Positions 25,340-33,625 of a DNA stretch of 49,759 nt are shown piece by piece (positions within the stretch are counted from its first letter, which is position 1; each line of letters begins with the position of its first letter). Made by a program: the position numbers and the translations under genes. The notes beneath the pieces are model-generated. The model worked only from the letters and a program-made list of their open reading frames with translations. It did not search any database and was not told the origin of the DNA. The DNA lies in assembly GCA_022448485.1 (NCBI GenBank), contig JAKUUI010000010.1, positions 1 to 49,759 on the forward strand, in the 5' to 3' direction. Source of the DNA: SAR324 cluster bacterium (GTDB lineage Bacteria > SAR324 > NAC60-12).

Positions 25340-26149
25340 TTAAAAAAGCTCAGGCACATATTTTAGCAAATCGACTGTGTGCTTTTTCCCATTAGCCAAT
25401 TTATAGCTCACTGAATGTTCATTTTCCCAAACCAGTTTTAGACTATAACTTACATCCTGAATCTGGAGATTAAAAATGCTTTTAAAACCGTCAAGTTTAC
25501 GGTTGATGACATGGAGCCTGAACGTGTAAATCCTTCCTGTTATTTCCTGACCGCTTGCATTGAGGTATGTGATTTCTTTTGAGTTGGAGACGTGATAAAA
25601 TACAGCATGAGTTGCGGAAGTAGAAACACCGGATCCAGTCCGCAGAAAAGGCAGTACGGGCTTAACATCATTTCGAAATATTCTGAAAATTCTTTTTATG
25701 CCTGTAGTATTGTTTGAATATTGGTAAAACTCCGGATCAACCTGCCAAAAACGTGCTTCTCCGTCTGTCTCACCTTTCACAATGTTCAGTCCCAAAACCC
25801 CATTTTCTCCTCGAAAGAGGTAAACATGACTTTCAGTGTCTTTGATGCTGACAATATTGAGAATCACACGCTGAGGATGAGTAGCTAAAAGCTTCTTGTT
25901 GAGGTAAATCCCGTTGCCCATCCTGTTTTCAGGATAGATTTGATATGGTGCAAGATCTACTACTCCCCTGTGTGCGGAATCTCTTGAATAACTTTCTACG
26001 GCGTCAATCCCATTTGGTGAAAATATCCACAAAAGTCCTGAACAGACAAAGAAAATATTTATTTTGATATTAAATATTCGATGTTTTAGCAGTTTCAACT
26101 CATTCTCCATTTTATCGTAATCAAAACAAATCAACATTTTGTGCAGCAC
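25340..26149 (-). CDS. Exported hypothetical protein, 269 aa
   Basis: The frame begins at 26149, but a downstream ATG (MENELKLLKHRIFNI) is also possible. A hydrophobic segment near residues 30-46 (INIFFVCSGLLWIFS) probably works as an export signal, leaving a periplasmic domain that is beta-rich by pattern. Recurring alternating stretches include HVYLFRGENGVLGLNIV, FYQYSNNTTGIKRIFRIF and THAVFYHVSNSKEITYL. No catalytic motif or named domain is seen. It lies immediately upstream of the HAD phosphatase on the same strand, with its end overlapping the upstream end of that longer frame but not the favoured start. Confidence 0.65.
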   Translation of the reverse strand: MLHKMLICFDYDKMENELKLLKHRIFNIKINIFFVCSGLLWIFSPNGIDAVESYSRDSAHRGVVDLAPYQIYPENRMGNGIYLNKKLLATHPQRVILNIVSIKDTESHVYLFRGENGVLGLNIVKGETDGEARFWQVDPEFYQYSNNTTGIKRIFRIFRNDVKPVLPFLRTGSGVSTSATHAVFYHVSNSKEITYLNASGQEITGRIYTFRLHVINRKLDGFKSIFNLQIQDVSYSLKLVWENEHSVSYKLANGKKHTVDLLKYVPELF

Positions 26150-26308
26150 TGTGATTATAGCAAACTATTTTACTGAAGCCACTTAAATTTTTTCAGAGGA
26201 ACTTGAGTCCTATGCAGGTTGATATTAAAATAAAAGTTAAAAATCGTATTAGCTGTTCAAAAAGTTGCAGTTAAGTTAGAAGAAAATTCACATTCACCAA
26301 AATATAAA

Positions 26309-28267
26309 ATGTCTTCAAGAAAAGTTGTGGCACCAAACTCCAGGCCTTTCGTCATCGGCACGAGCGGGCACATCGACCACGGAAAAACAACTTTGGTCAA
26401 AGCCCTCACGGGAGTTGATACAGACCGTTGGGTTGAAGAAAAAAAACGTGGAATAACCATTGATCTTGGATTTGCACATTATGAGGACGAACAAGGTAAT
26501 CAGGTGGCATTTGTAGATGTTCCAGGTCACGAAAAATTTATTCACAACATGCTGGCAGGCGCGGCAGGTATGGATGCAGTTTTACTTGTTGTAGCTGTAG
26601 ATGAAGGAGTGATGCCACAAACACGGGAACATCTGAATATTTGCAATTTGTTGAAAATTCAAACAGGAGTGGTGGCACTCACTCGAATTGATTTGGTGGA
26701 AAATCCGGAAATGATGGAACTGTGTCAGGAGGAAGTTTCGGAATTACTTGTGGGAACATTTCTTGAGGGAACATCGGTTATCCCTGTTTCTACTGCGACG
26801 GGAGAAGGATTGGACGAACTCCGGGAGGCACTGTTAAAACTACCAAAACAAATACAGAATCCGGAAACAGAAAAACCATTCAGGTTGAATGTTGACCGCT
26901 CCTTTACAGTAAAGGGCTTTGGCACAGTCGTTACCGGAACAGTACTCTGCGGAACACTTAGTCAAGATGAAGAGATACAGCAATTTCCACAACACAGGAG
27001 CGTGCGTATCAGAGGATTGCAGGCCCACGGTCAGGGAGTCAAATTGGTACATGCCGGGCAGAGAGCCGCCCTTAATTTGGCCGGAATCACCAAAGAAAAA
27101 ATTCAGCGTGGTGATCAGTTGGCAAAACCTGAGTCATTACTCACCAGTTATATGCTCAATGCATCATTGACCCTGCTTGAAGATGTTTCAGCTCCTCTGA
27201 AAAACAGGACTCGTGTCAGGCTCCATCTCGGAAGCCGGGAAGTTTTTGGACGGATAGTTCTTTTGGAGGGTGAAAGTTTGTCTCCCGGAAAAACGACACT
27301 GGTTCAATTTCGTTCAGAAAGTTTGTTAAGCGGGCGGTATGGGGACCGTTTTATCGTCAGGAGTTATTCACCGATGTTTACTTTAGGTGGAGGAGTGGTG
27401 GTTGATCCTTCTCCCAGCAAATCCCGGAGAGTGCTGCAAGAGCTTCCGGAACGGCTTAGGCGTTTGCACGCTGGTGACGAAAATGTGCGATCGGAAGAAG
27501 TTATTTATTTGCAATCTGTGAGGGGAGTGGTTGAGTCGGAATTTTCGGTTCGTTCAGGTCTTTCTACCAAGCAATCAGGGAAAGTTTTGCAGCTTTTGCA
27601 AAGTCAGAAAAAAATACTTTGTGTCGAATCAATTACCAGGCGTTATCTGCATATTGAGCATGTTGAACGCATCGGAAATTTTTTAGGCAAAGTATTGGGG
27701 AAGCATCATAAAAAATTTCCAGACCGTGAGGGGATGACCAGTTCTGAACTGGGTGGTAAATTGTCTCTAATTTTTTCAGGAAAAGAGGTTGAAAGTTTGC
27801 TAAAATATCTGCTAAAGGTAGGTGCTTTATTACAAAATAATCAGTATTTTTCCTTAGCAGAACATCAGCAGCAAGTTTCTCAATCCCAAGAAGATAGTTT
27901 GGCGTATTGCCTTAAATTGATCAGGTCTGGAGGTTTTCAACCTCTGCGTCGCACTCATTTGCTTGAAGAACTGGGTTTGAACGAAAAGGATGGAGTCGCA
28001 ATGCTGAAATCTGCGGTACACTCCAAGCAGCTTGTACGTGTTGCAGATGATTTGCACTATGATCCAGAGCAGATTGAAACAATTCTGGAAAGTCTCCGGA
28101 TTTATTTAGATGAAAATCAAAATATTACTGTGATCCAATTCAAAGAATTGCTAAACATTTCTCGCAAACACGCTATTGATTTGCTTGAGTATTTTGATAG
28201 TCAACGGCTCACGATTAGAGAAGAAAACCACCGTATTCCAGCTAAGATTATTGCTACCAACGCTTGA
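26309..28267 (+). CDS. selB: Selenocysteine-specific translation factor SelB
   Basis: This 652-residue GTPase delivers Sec-tRNA to UGA codons marked by a SECIS hairpin. The G-domain motifs are [19 protein letters not shown] (P-loop), [10 protein letters not shown] (G2) and [14 protein letters not shown] (G3). The SelB-type NKxD is replaced by ALTRIDL. Elongation-factor domains II and III follow, and several winged-helix repeats make up the C-terminal third, for example ... [20 protein letters not shown] and [20 protein letters not shown], which bind the mRNA hairpin. The length is close to that of other bacterial SelB proteins. selA, selC and selD are not here. The stop overlaps the next gene's TTG start, so they are co-expressed. 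Confidence 0.96.
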   Translation: MSSRKVVAPNSRPFVIGTSGHIDHGKTTLVKALTGVDTDRWVEEKKRGITIDLGFAHYEDEQGNQVAFVDVPGHEKFIHNMLAGAAGMDAVLLVVAVDEGVMPQTREHLNICNLLKIQTGVVALTRIDLVENPEMMELCQEEVSELLVGTFLEGTSVIPVSTATGEGLDELREALLKLPKQIQNPETEKPFRLNVDRSFTVKGFGTVVTGTVLCGTLSQDEEIQQFPQHRSVRIRGLQAHGQGVKLVHAGQRAALNLAGITKEKIQRGDQLAKPESLLTSYMLNASLTLLEDVSAPLKNRTRVRLHLGSREVFGRIVLLEGESLSPGKTTLVQFRSESLLSGRYGDRFIVRSYSPMFTLGGGVVVDPSPSKSRRVLQELPERLRRLHAGDENVRSEEVIYLQSVRGVVESEFSVRSGLSTKQSGKVLQLLQSQKKILCVESITRRYLHIEHVERIGNFLGKVLGKHHKKFPDREGMTSSELGGKLSLIFSGKEVESLLKYLLKVGALLQNNQYFSLAEHQQQVSQSQEDSLAYCLKLIRSGGFQPLRRTHLLEELGLNEKDGVAMLKSAVHSKQLVRVADDLHYDPEQIETILESLRIYLDENQNITVIQFKELLNISRKHAIDLLEYFDSQRLTIREENHRIPAKIIATNA

Positions 28268-30693
28268 AAGAAAAATCGGATAAGAAAATGCTTTTACGTA
28301 TAGTTATAATTTTTCCAATTTTACTCAGTGCCTTGCTAAACTTCTGGAGTTATCAAACAATAACCGGAACCGCTTTTGCACAAAGTCTGCTCAGTGACCG
28401 TCAATGGCTAGAGCAAAATTCAGAGGTATTCAGCAAAACAAAATTTACGGGGCAAAAAATTCCACTGAGACCTTCAGACTTGTCGTCCACTCCTACAGAC
28501 CTGCCTGAACCGGTACGGGCACACCTTGATACCAGAAATCCGAGTTTTTCAATAGCTCAGGAAGTTCCACAAAAACCCGTGCTGCCTTCGGTACAATCGG
28601 AAAATCGCAACACATTTTCTTCAAGTTCATTTTTAAGCAGATTTTTCCCGTGGTTTTCTAGCAAAGAACAATCTGTAGCTTTGAACTCTTATGCTGCTTC
28701 TGAAAAGCAAACTGGAGAAACACAAAAAGAGTGGGCCAACTTAGAATATTCGGGAGTAAAAATGCTGGTGACAGATATTGAAAATCTGCTCATTTCAGAT
28801 CCGGAAGCTGCCATGGAAATGTATGAGGAAGTAGAAGACCAGCTAATGATTGAAGAGCGCACGCGGCTGAAAGTCCAACTGCTTTATTACCTGAATGAGT
28901 GGGCTTCAGCAGAGCAGTTGGCAAACGCATTTTTGAGAGAACGTCCGCAAAGTCAGATGGCGTCTTTGGTTTTTTATTTTTTAAACAAATCCCTGTTGTC
29001 TCAGAATAAACCGCTCAATCAAAATTTGATAATGCGGGAACATGCATCAAAATCTCTGCAGCCAAAATTCCGTAGTGATTTTTTGCACATGCTCAGTGAC
29101 GAAGCTCTACTTAAAGGTGATCTTTTCACGGCAATTCAATATCGCCTTGAAGAACTGAATAATTTGGAAACGGCAAAATCGGTCAACCTGGAAAAATTGG
29201 AAAATCTGCTAAAAAAAATTCAGTCTCCTGAAGAATTAAGCATCTTATTAGGGAATTATCCGAATTTAACCTGGCTGCAGGATAAAATTTTCGAAATGAA
29301 GCTGGAACTATTGGCAAAACTGAAACGTCATCGTGAAGCTCTGAAACTTTTGGATCAAAGACTTGTTGTTGCGAGAAAAATTGGAGATCAAGAAGAGGTT
29401 GAACATTTGGAGCAAATACAGGTCCGATTCATAACTGCTTTGAATGTCAGTCCCAGGAGAATTGGCGTGATACTACCCTTGAGCAGTTCAAGTTCAAAAG
29501 TTGCCAGATTAGCGCAGGAAACACTGAATGGATTGTGGCTGGCACTTCGTTCCAATGAATTTCCTGATCTGTCTGATAACATGAGTGATAATGCGACCCC
29601 ACAAAAAATTGAGATAGATGGGAATTCAGAAGATCCAGACGATTCTGCGTCTGGTCCGGTGTCGATAAAGTTTGAGGACTCATGGGAACTTGTAGTCCGA
29701 AACTCGCATTTGAATCCGGAAATAACCAAAAGCGCGGTCCGCGAATTAGTGGAATCGGAGAGGGTAATTGCCCTTATTGGTCCGCTTGCCCGGAAAACTT
29801 CGGAGGCAGCTGCAGAAGAAGCTGAACGTTTGCGGGTGCCTTTAATTTCCCTGTCATTAACAGACAGTATTCCAGAACTGGGTGAATTTATTTTTCGCAA
29901 TAACCAAAGCTGGAAACAGGAAGTCTACGAATTATTGGAATACGCTACGAGTGAACTCCAGGCTTGTCGCTTTCTGATACTTTACGCAAAGACGCGGGAA
30001 GGACGGCAAAAAATGAAATTATTTTGGGATGCCGCATTACTGAAAGGATGTGAAGTGGTTGCAGTAGAAGGTTTTAAGGATGAAGGTCAGAAAAGCCTGG
30101 TGAATGAGTTTGATACCTTTACAGGCAAAATTCAACGCATGAGTGCAGAAGATAAAGAAATATTGAATGAGTTGAAAGAAAAGGAAGAACCGATCCACAA
30201 CTTCGATGCTGTATTTGTAGCTATCGGTTCAGGTGGTGTAAGTAATTTGAGACTCATTATTCCATATAGTGCAGTTTACAAAATGAAAAAAACGACTTTC
30301 CTTGGAGATAGTGGTTGGAATGATTCGGCGCTTCCGTTTGCTCCTGGACTAAAGGGAGTGAGATACCCGGTATTTGTAGATAGTTTTTTCCCGAAAAGTA
30401 AAACACCTGCCATGCAAAATCTGTTGCGGTTGCACGAACGAATTTTATATCGACATCAAAATTATATTGGTCCGACGGCCTATACTGCTTATGCTTATGA
30501 CACGCTGATGATGTTGATGCAGTTGCTAGAAGACGAGCGTAACCATAGTCACCGGAATCTGCGGGATTCTCTGAAAAATATGCAGATATATCCAGGTGTT
30601 ACAGGTAATATACGCTTCAACGAAAAGGGAGAAATTCAACATGAAATGCAGCTGTTGACTTTGAGGAGTGGCAAAATTCAGCCTTTGAATTAA
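28264..30693 (+). CDS. LpoA-like protein: TPR region plus periplasmic binding-protein (Peripla_BP_6) fold
   Basis: An 809-residue exported protein. It can start at the TTG at 28264, overlapping selB's stop, or at the ATG at 28288; either gives a signal peptide ending near TAFAQS. Residues about 150-380 are helical and TPR-like (LLYYLNEWASAEQLANAFLR, LAKLKRHREALKLLDQRL). From about 395 a type-I substrate-binding fold begins (RRIGVILPLSSSSSKVARLA) with ALIGPLARKTSEAAAEEAER and YIGPTAYTAYAYDTLMMLMQ. This order matches LpoA, the outer-membrane activator of penicillin-binding protein 1A, and a family of ABC-transporter-like binding proteins. No clear lipobox cysteine is present, which differs from LpoA lipoproteins. 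Substrate binding is not excluded. Confidence 0.78.
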   Translation: MKEKSDKKMLLRIVIIFPILLSALLNFWSYQTITGTAFAQSLLSDRQWLEQNSEVFSKTKFTGQKIPLRPSDLSSTPTDLPEPVRAHLDTRNPSFSIAQEVPQKPVLPSVQSENRNTFSSSSFLSRFFPWFSSKEQSVALNSYAASEKQTGETQKEWANLEYSGVKMLVTDIENLLISDPEAAMEMYEEVEDQLMIEERTRLKVQLLYYLNEWASAEQLANAFLRERPQSQMASLVFYFLNKSLLSQNKPLNQNLIMREHASKSLQPKFRSDFLHMLSDEALLKGDLFTAIQYRLEELNNLETAKSVNLEKLENLLKKIQSPEELSILLGNYPNLTWLQDKIFEMKLELLAKLKRHREALKLLDQRLVVARKIGDQEEVEHLEQIQVRFITALNVSPRRIGVILPLSSSSSKVARLAQETLNGLWLALRSNEFPDLSDNMSDNATPQKIEIDGNSEDPDDSASGPVSIKFEDSWELVVRNSHLNPEITKSAVRELVESERVIALIGPLARKTSEAAAEEAERLRVPLISLSLTDSIPELGEFIFRNNQSWKQEVYELLEYATSELQACRFLILYAKTREGRQKMKLFWDAALLKGCEVVAVEGFKDEGQKSLVNEFDTFTGKIQRMSAEDKEILNELKEKEEPIHNFDAVFVAIGSGGVSNLRLIIPYSAVYKMKKTTFLGDSGWNDSALPFAPGLKGVRYPVFVDSFFPKSKTPAMQNLLRLHERILYRHQNYIGPTAYTAYAYDTLMMLMQLLEDERNHSHRNLRDSLKNMQIYPGVTGNIRFNEKGEIQHEMQLLTLRSGKIQPLN

Positions 30694-30752
30694 CATGAGG
30701 TTCAGGCCGAATCTGTTCAGGCTGTAGATTTTATAGGCTGATTCAGTTTAGA

Positions 30753-31220
30753 TTATTTGACGAAAAGGGATTCCAGATCTTTAAATGGTACCTGTTCAGG
30801 TCGAACCTTTTGCTGTGGCTCATTGTTTCCTTCTGTATCACTGGCGTCCACTGATGACGACTCTGTATAAGAAGAATCGGAGCCTCCAATCATTAAGTTG
30901 TCCTCATTTTTGTCAAGGTGTTTTTCAGGCCTGATTTCTGCGTGAAAGTTCCGCTTGGACTGTGCTTTCATTCGTAATTTATGATCTTCCAAGGGCTCTT
31001 CAACCAGATCAGCAACTTGCCGTAAACGGTAGCTGTATTGACGGCTAACCTCCAAAAGCCGTCCACCGGGAATGCACTCCGGACTGTCCTGGAAGGAACT
31101 AAAATCATCCACTATTACAGCGTGCTTTAGTGCCTCGGGCCCCAAATACACTAAAATAGAGGAAGTTTCAGGATCCGATAATTCCTCTTCCTGAGGTTCG
31201 AATTTGAGCCATTTCATCAT
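30753..31220 (-). CDS. Hypothetical protein, 155 aa, acidic and low complexity
   Basis: No signal peptide or membrane segment is seen and no family is recognised. The N-terminal half has an ordered pattern (SSILVYLGPEALKHAVIVDD). It continues with GGRLLEVSRQYSYRLRQVAD, suggesting a small folded domain. The C-terminal half is a Ser/Glu/Asp-rich, probably disordered tail. It converges with the LpoA-like gene and is divergent from the SqrR-like regulator. Confidence 0.6.
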   Translation of the reverse strand: MMKWLKFEPQEEELSDPETSSILVYLGPEALKHAVIVDDFSSFQDSPECIPGGRLLEVSRQYSYRLRQVADLVEEPLEDHKLRMKAQSKRNFHAEIRPEKHLDKNEDNLMIGGSDSSYTESSSVDASDTEGNNEPQQKVRPEQVPFKDLESLFVK

Positions 31221-31355
31221 TTACCCCTCAATAAAAAGCCTTGCATTAAGGAAAAGCGTTGCAGTCAGTTACTTTTACCTGCGAAAAACATGCCAATTTA
31301 ACAGGGTTTTAAACATTTTACTTTAGTAATCCAAAAAAATGAACAGTAGTTAGTA

Positions 31356-31373
31356 CAGCTGAAAATTCAGCTG
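31356..31373. repeat. Inverted repeat in the divergent intergenic region
   Basis: CAGCTGA, AAAT, TCAGCTG: two perfect 7-bp arms around a 4-base loop, between the 155-residue gene and the regulator gene. A possible operator or hairpin, unassigned. Confidence 0.35.
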
Positions 31374-31377
31374 ATTT

Positions 31378-31389
31378 TAATCATGATTA
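31378..31389. repeat. 12-bp perfect palindrome
   Basis: TAATCATGATTA is a perfect palindrome five bases after the inverted repeat above. It could be part of the promoter control of the leftward gene. No regulator can be named. The rest of 31221-31500 shows no gene or RNA. Confidence 0.3.
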
Positions 31390-31500
31390 TAGCCAGAAAA
31401 GTAATTTCAAGGTTGAAGGATAATTTCTGTATCATGCTCTGTCCATTATTTATAGATGTTTATTTCAAGAAATCTGAGGACAGACTGGAATTTTTCTTAT

Positions 31501-31520
31501 TTGTATATTATGATATACAA
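31501..31520 (+). promoter_or_regulatory. Perfect palindromic operator upstream of the SqrR/BigR-like gene
   Basis: TTGTATATTATGATATACAA is a perfect 8+4+8 inverted repeat lying 39 bases before the regulator's ATG. It contains TATGAT at 31509-31514, a candidate -10 box, so binding would block transcription. The AT-rich palindrome with ATAT arms resembles the type of site bound by BigR/SqrR-family ArsR repressors at their own promoters. Confidence 0.6.
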
Positions 31521-31558
31521 TTATGACATGTAAGCGTAACTGACGAAAAGGAGGGACT

Positions 31559-31900
31559 ATGAATACTTTTGTGAGCAAAAACGAAATTTTAAAATGCGAG
31601 CTCGAACAACTATTTGGCGAGCAGGAAGAAAATATTGAAACTGCAGGTCAATGTTTAAAAGTCCTATCTCATCCTGGCCGCTTGCGCATTATGTGCGCTT
31701 TGCGAGGAGGCGAACAAACGGTTCAGAATTTGGAATATTACACCGGTATTCGGCAAACAACTCTTTCACAACATCTGTCTTTGTTGAAAAGTCGCGGAGT
31801 ATTAGTCTCTCGACGTGAGACAACCTACTCTTTTTACCGCATTGCCAATGATCAAATTACAGAATTATTTGACTTGATAAAAGAAATTTTCTGTACTTGA
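31559..31900 (+). CDS. ArsR-family repressor with SqrR/BigR-type cysteine pair
   Basis: This 113-residue winged-helix protein has a typical ArsR core: CLKVLSHPGRLRIMCALRGG, then QTTLSQHLSLLKSRGVLVSR. Metal-binding CVC motifs are absent. Instead, Cys46 (in RIMCAL) and Cys112 (in IFCT) are 66 residues apart, the same spacing as Cys41 and Cys107 of SqrR, the persulfide sensor that represses sulfide-oxidation genes until a tetrasulfide link forms. A strong AAGGAGG precedes the ATG and a palindromic operator lies just upstream. The next genes encode a small membrane protein and a TauE/SafE sulfur exporter, which supports a reactive-sulfur role. The regulator's name is inferred from cysteine spacing and context. 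Confidence 0.85.
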   Translation: MNTFVSKNEILKCELEQLFGEQEENIETAGQCLKVLSHPGRLRIMCALRGGEQTVQNLEYYTGIRQTTLSQHLSLLKSRGVLVSRRETTYSFYRIANDQITELFDLIKEIFCT

Positions 31901-31935
31901 AATTTGGAACAAGTTTATGAAGCAATCAATCGAAG

Positions 31936-32178
31936 ATGCAAAATAATGTAAGCCCCGGCAACAAGAAGAGGCCCGTTTTACTAACTTTAATTTTTGGAGC
32001 AATCTCCATTTCAGCTTATCTCCTGTTATTCATGAATGAAGAGTGGGTGATGAACAACTTTACTAAAGGGAACTGGTATGCTGTTTATCCGATTGTCACA
32101 GCCTTTTTCTTTTCATTCGTACATGGAGTTTTTGCCAGTTATTTTATCAGCACATTAGGACTTGAAGAGAAAAAGTAG
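31936..32178 (+). CDS. Small two-helix membrane protein
   Basis: An 80-residue protein with two hydrophobic segments, at about 14-31 (RPVLLTLIFGAISISAYLLL) and 47-68 (WYAVYPIVTAFFFSFVHGVF). They are joined by the loop MNEEWVMNNFTKGN. No cysteine pair or known family is seen. It starts 36 bases after the regulator and 71 bases before the TauE/SafE gene, so it is probably part of the same operon. It may be a small partner of the exporter. Confidence 0.7.
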   Translation: MQNNVSPGNKKRPVLLTLIFGAISISAYLLLFMNEEWVMNNFTKGNWYAVYPIVTAFFFSFVHGVFASYFISTLGLEEKK

Positions 32179-32248
32179 GTAAACATAAAAGTGAGTCCAT
32201 TGTTTTTGCAAATCATACAAACCACTAACTGAATGAAATAGATACACA

Positions 32249-33571
32249 ATGAAACGTTTGATACTTGTCATGTTGCTCGCTCTTTTTTCAATGGCTTATC
32301 TGAATACTGTACTGGCCGGTGGAGCACCGCCCCCCAAAGACCTATTGACCGGTCGATTTACCCAAGTCGATTCCAGAAACCGTACCGCTGTGTTTACTAA
32401 GGAAGGAAACAAAGAATCGCAAGTGCTGGTCTTAAGCGTTTCAATGACTGAAGACAATATTCCCATCAATAAAAAGGTAATGGTCACTCTGGATAAAGAG
32501 ACTGGAGGGAACGTTATCAAAGATATTTCCATCATGTTCATGGATATGACTCTGCAAAAGATCATTGCTCTAATGGTCATCGGCCTGGTAGGCGGCTTAT
32601 TGAGCGGATTCATAGGTTCTGGTGGTGCTTTTGTTTTAACACCGGCTATGATGTCGCTTGGTGCGCCCGGAGCTGTTGCGGTTGCGAGTAACATGTGTCA
32701 CAAATTTCCCAAGGCGATGGTTGGGGCTTACAAGAGATACAAATATGGGCAAGTGGATCTGAAATTAGCGCTAGTGATGGCTGCAACGGCCATCATTGGG
32801 GTTCAGATGGGGGTTCAAGTCCAAAAAAATATTCTGGAAAATTGGGGCAATGCCGGATCTAATCTTTATGTCAGTGTTGTTTTTGTGTTTGTTTTGATCA
32901 TTGTCGGAGGCTTTGTCAGCTACGATGCTTACAAACTTTTAAAAAACCGGCATATCGAAGGGGGTCAAAAAGTTCCAAAAATGGCCGAATCTTTAATGAA
33001 ACTTGAAATTCCGCCCATGATGGAGTTTAAAGTGGCAAAAGTTCGAATATCTGCCTGGGTCACCATTCCGATTGGTTTAGCGACAGGAATGCTGGCTGCA
33101 ACAATTGCGGTTGGCGGTTTTATAGGCGTGCCAGGAATGATTTACGTGGTTGGTGCTTCTGCAGTTGTGGCCTCTGCAACGGAGTTGGGAATAGCCTTTA
33201 TCATGGGAGCCTGGGGATCTATTCAGTGGGGGCTGTCCGGACTGATTGATATCCGGCTCACTTTACTGATTCTTTCTACATCACTGATTGGTGTACAGTT
33301 GGGTGCCTTGGGAACAACTTATGTCAAAGACTATATGATCAAAGTGGTGATGGCTGCAACAATGCTAGTCGTGGCGGTCAGCCGCGGAGCCAAAATACCC
33401 GGCTATCTTTCCGATATTGGCTGGCAGGATGCTTTGGATGCAAATCTGGTTTTTTTGCTCAACAATATTAGTTTTTGGGCTTTAGTAGCAGCACTCAGCA
33501 TTGCTGGAATGATCATTACCGTTGCCATGATAAAAGGAATCGTCGCACACAGAGTTGTGGGAGATAGTTAG
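32249..33571 (+). CDS. TauE/SafE (TSUP) family sulfur-compound exporter with periplasmic N-terminal domain
   Basis: A 440-residue membrane protein. It starts with a signal peptide (1-23, LNTVLAGG). A soluble region of about 75 residues follows, with a beta pattern LLTGRFTQVDSRNRTAVFTK. Then come about eight membrane spans. The two TSUP repeats are visible as GLVGGLLSGFIGSGGAFVLT, and GLATGMLAATIAVGGFIGVP. These transporters move sulfite, sulfoacetate, thiosulfate or other sulfur anions. The exported N-terminal extension is not part of the classic core. Regulator context suggests export of sulfite or related products of sulfide oxidation, but no oxidation enzyme (SQR, PDO) lies in the window. 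Confidence 0.87.
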   Translation: MKRLILVMLLALFSMAYLNTVLAGGAPPPKDLLTGRFTQVDSRNRTAVFTKEGNKESQVLVLSVSMTEDNIPINKKVMVTLDKETGGNVIKDISIMFMDMTLQKIIALMVIGLVGGLLSGFIGSGGAFVLTPAMMSLGAPGAVAVASNMCHKFPKAMVGAYKRYKYGQVDLKLALVMAATAIIGVQMGVQVQKNILENWGNAGSNLYVSVVFVFVLIIVGGFVSYDAYKLLKNRHIEGGQKVPKMAESLMKLEIPPMMEFKVAKVRISAWVTIPIGLATGMLAATIAVGGFIGVPGMIYVVGASAVVASATELGIAFIMGAWGSIQWGLSGLIDIRLTLLILSTSLIGVQLGALGTTYVKDYMIKVVMAATMLVVAVSRGAKIPGYLSDIGWQDALDANLVFLLNNISFWALVAALSIAGMIITVAMIKGIVAHRVVGDS

Positions 33572-33625
33572 AGCTTAGGATTAATGATAGAACGTACAGC
33601 AGCTGACACCCAGCCACTAAAGCCA

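Noticed and set aside
26303-26308. TATAAA just before selB as a promoter
   Set aside because: It touches the start codon, so transcription would begin inside the gene.
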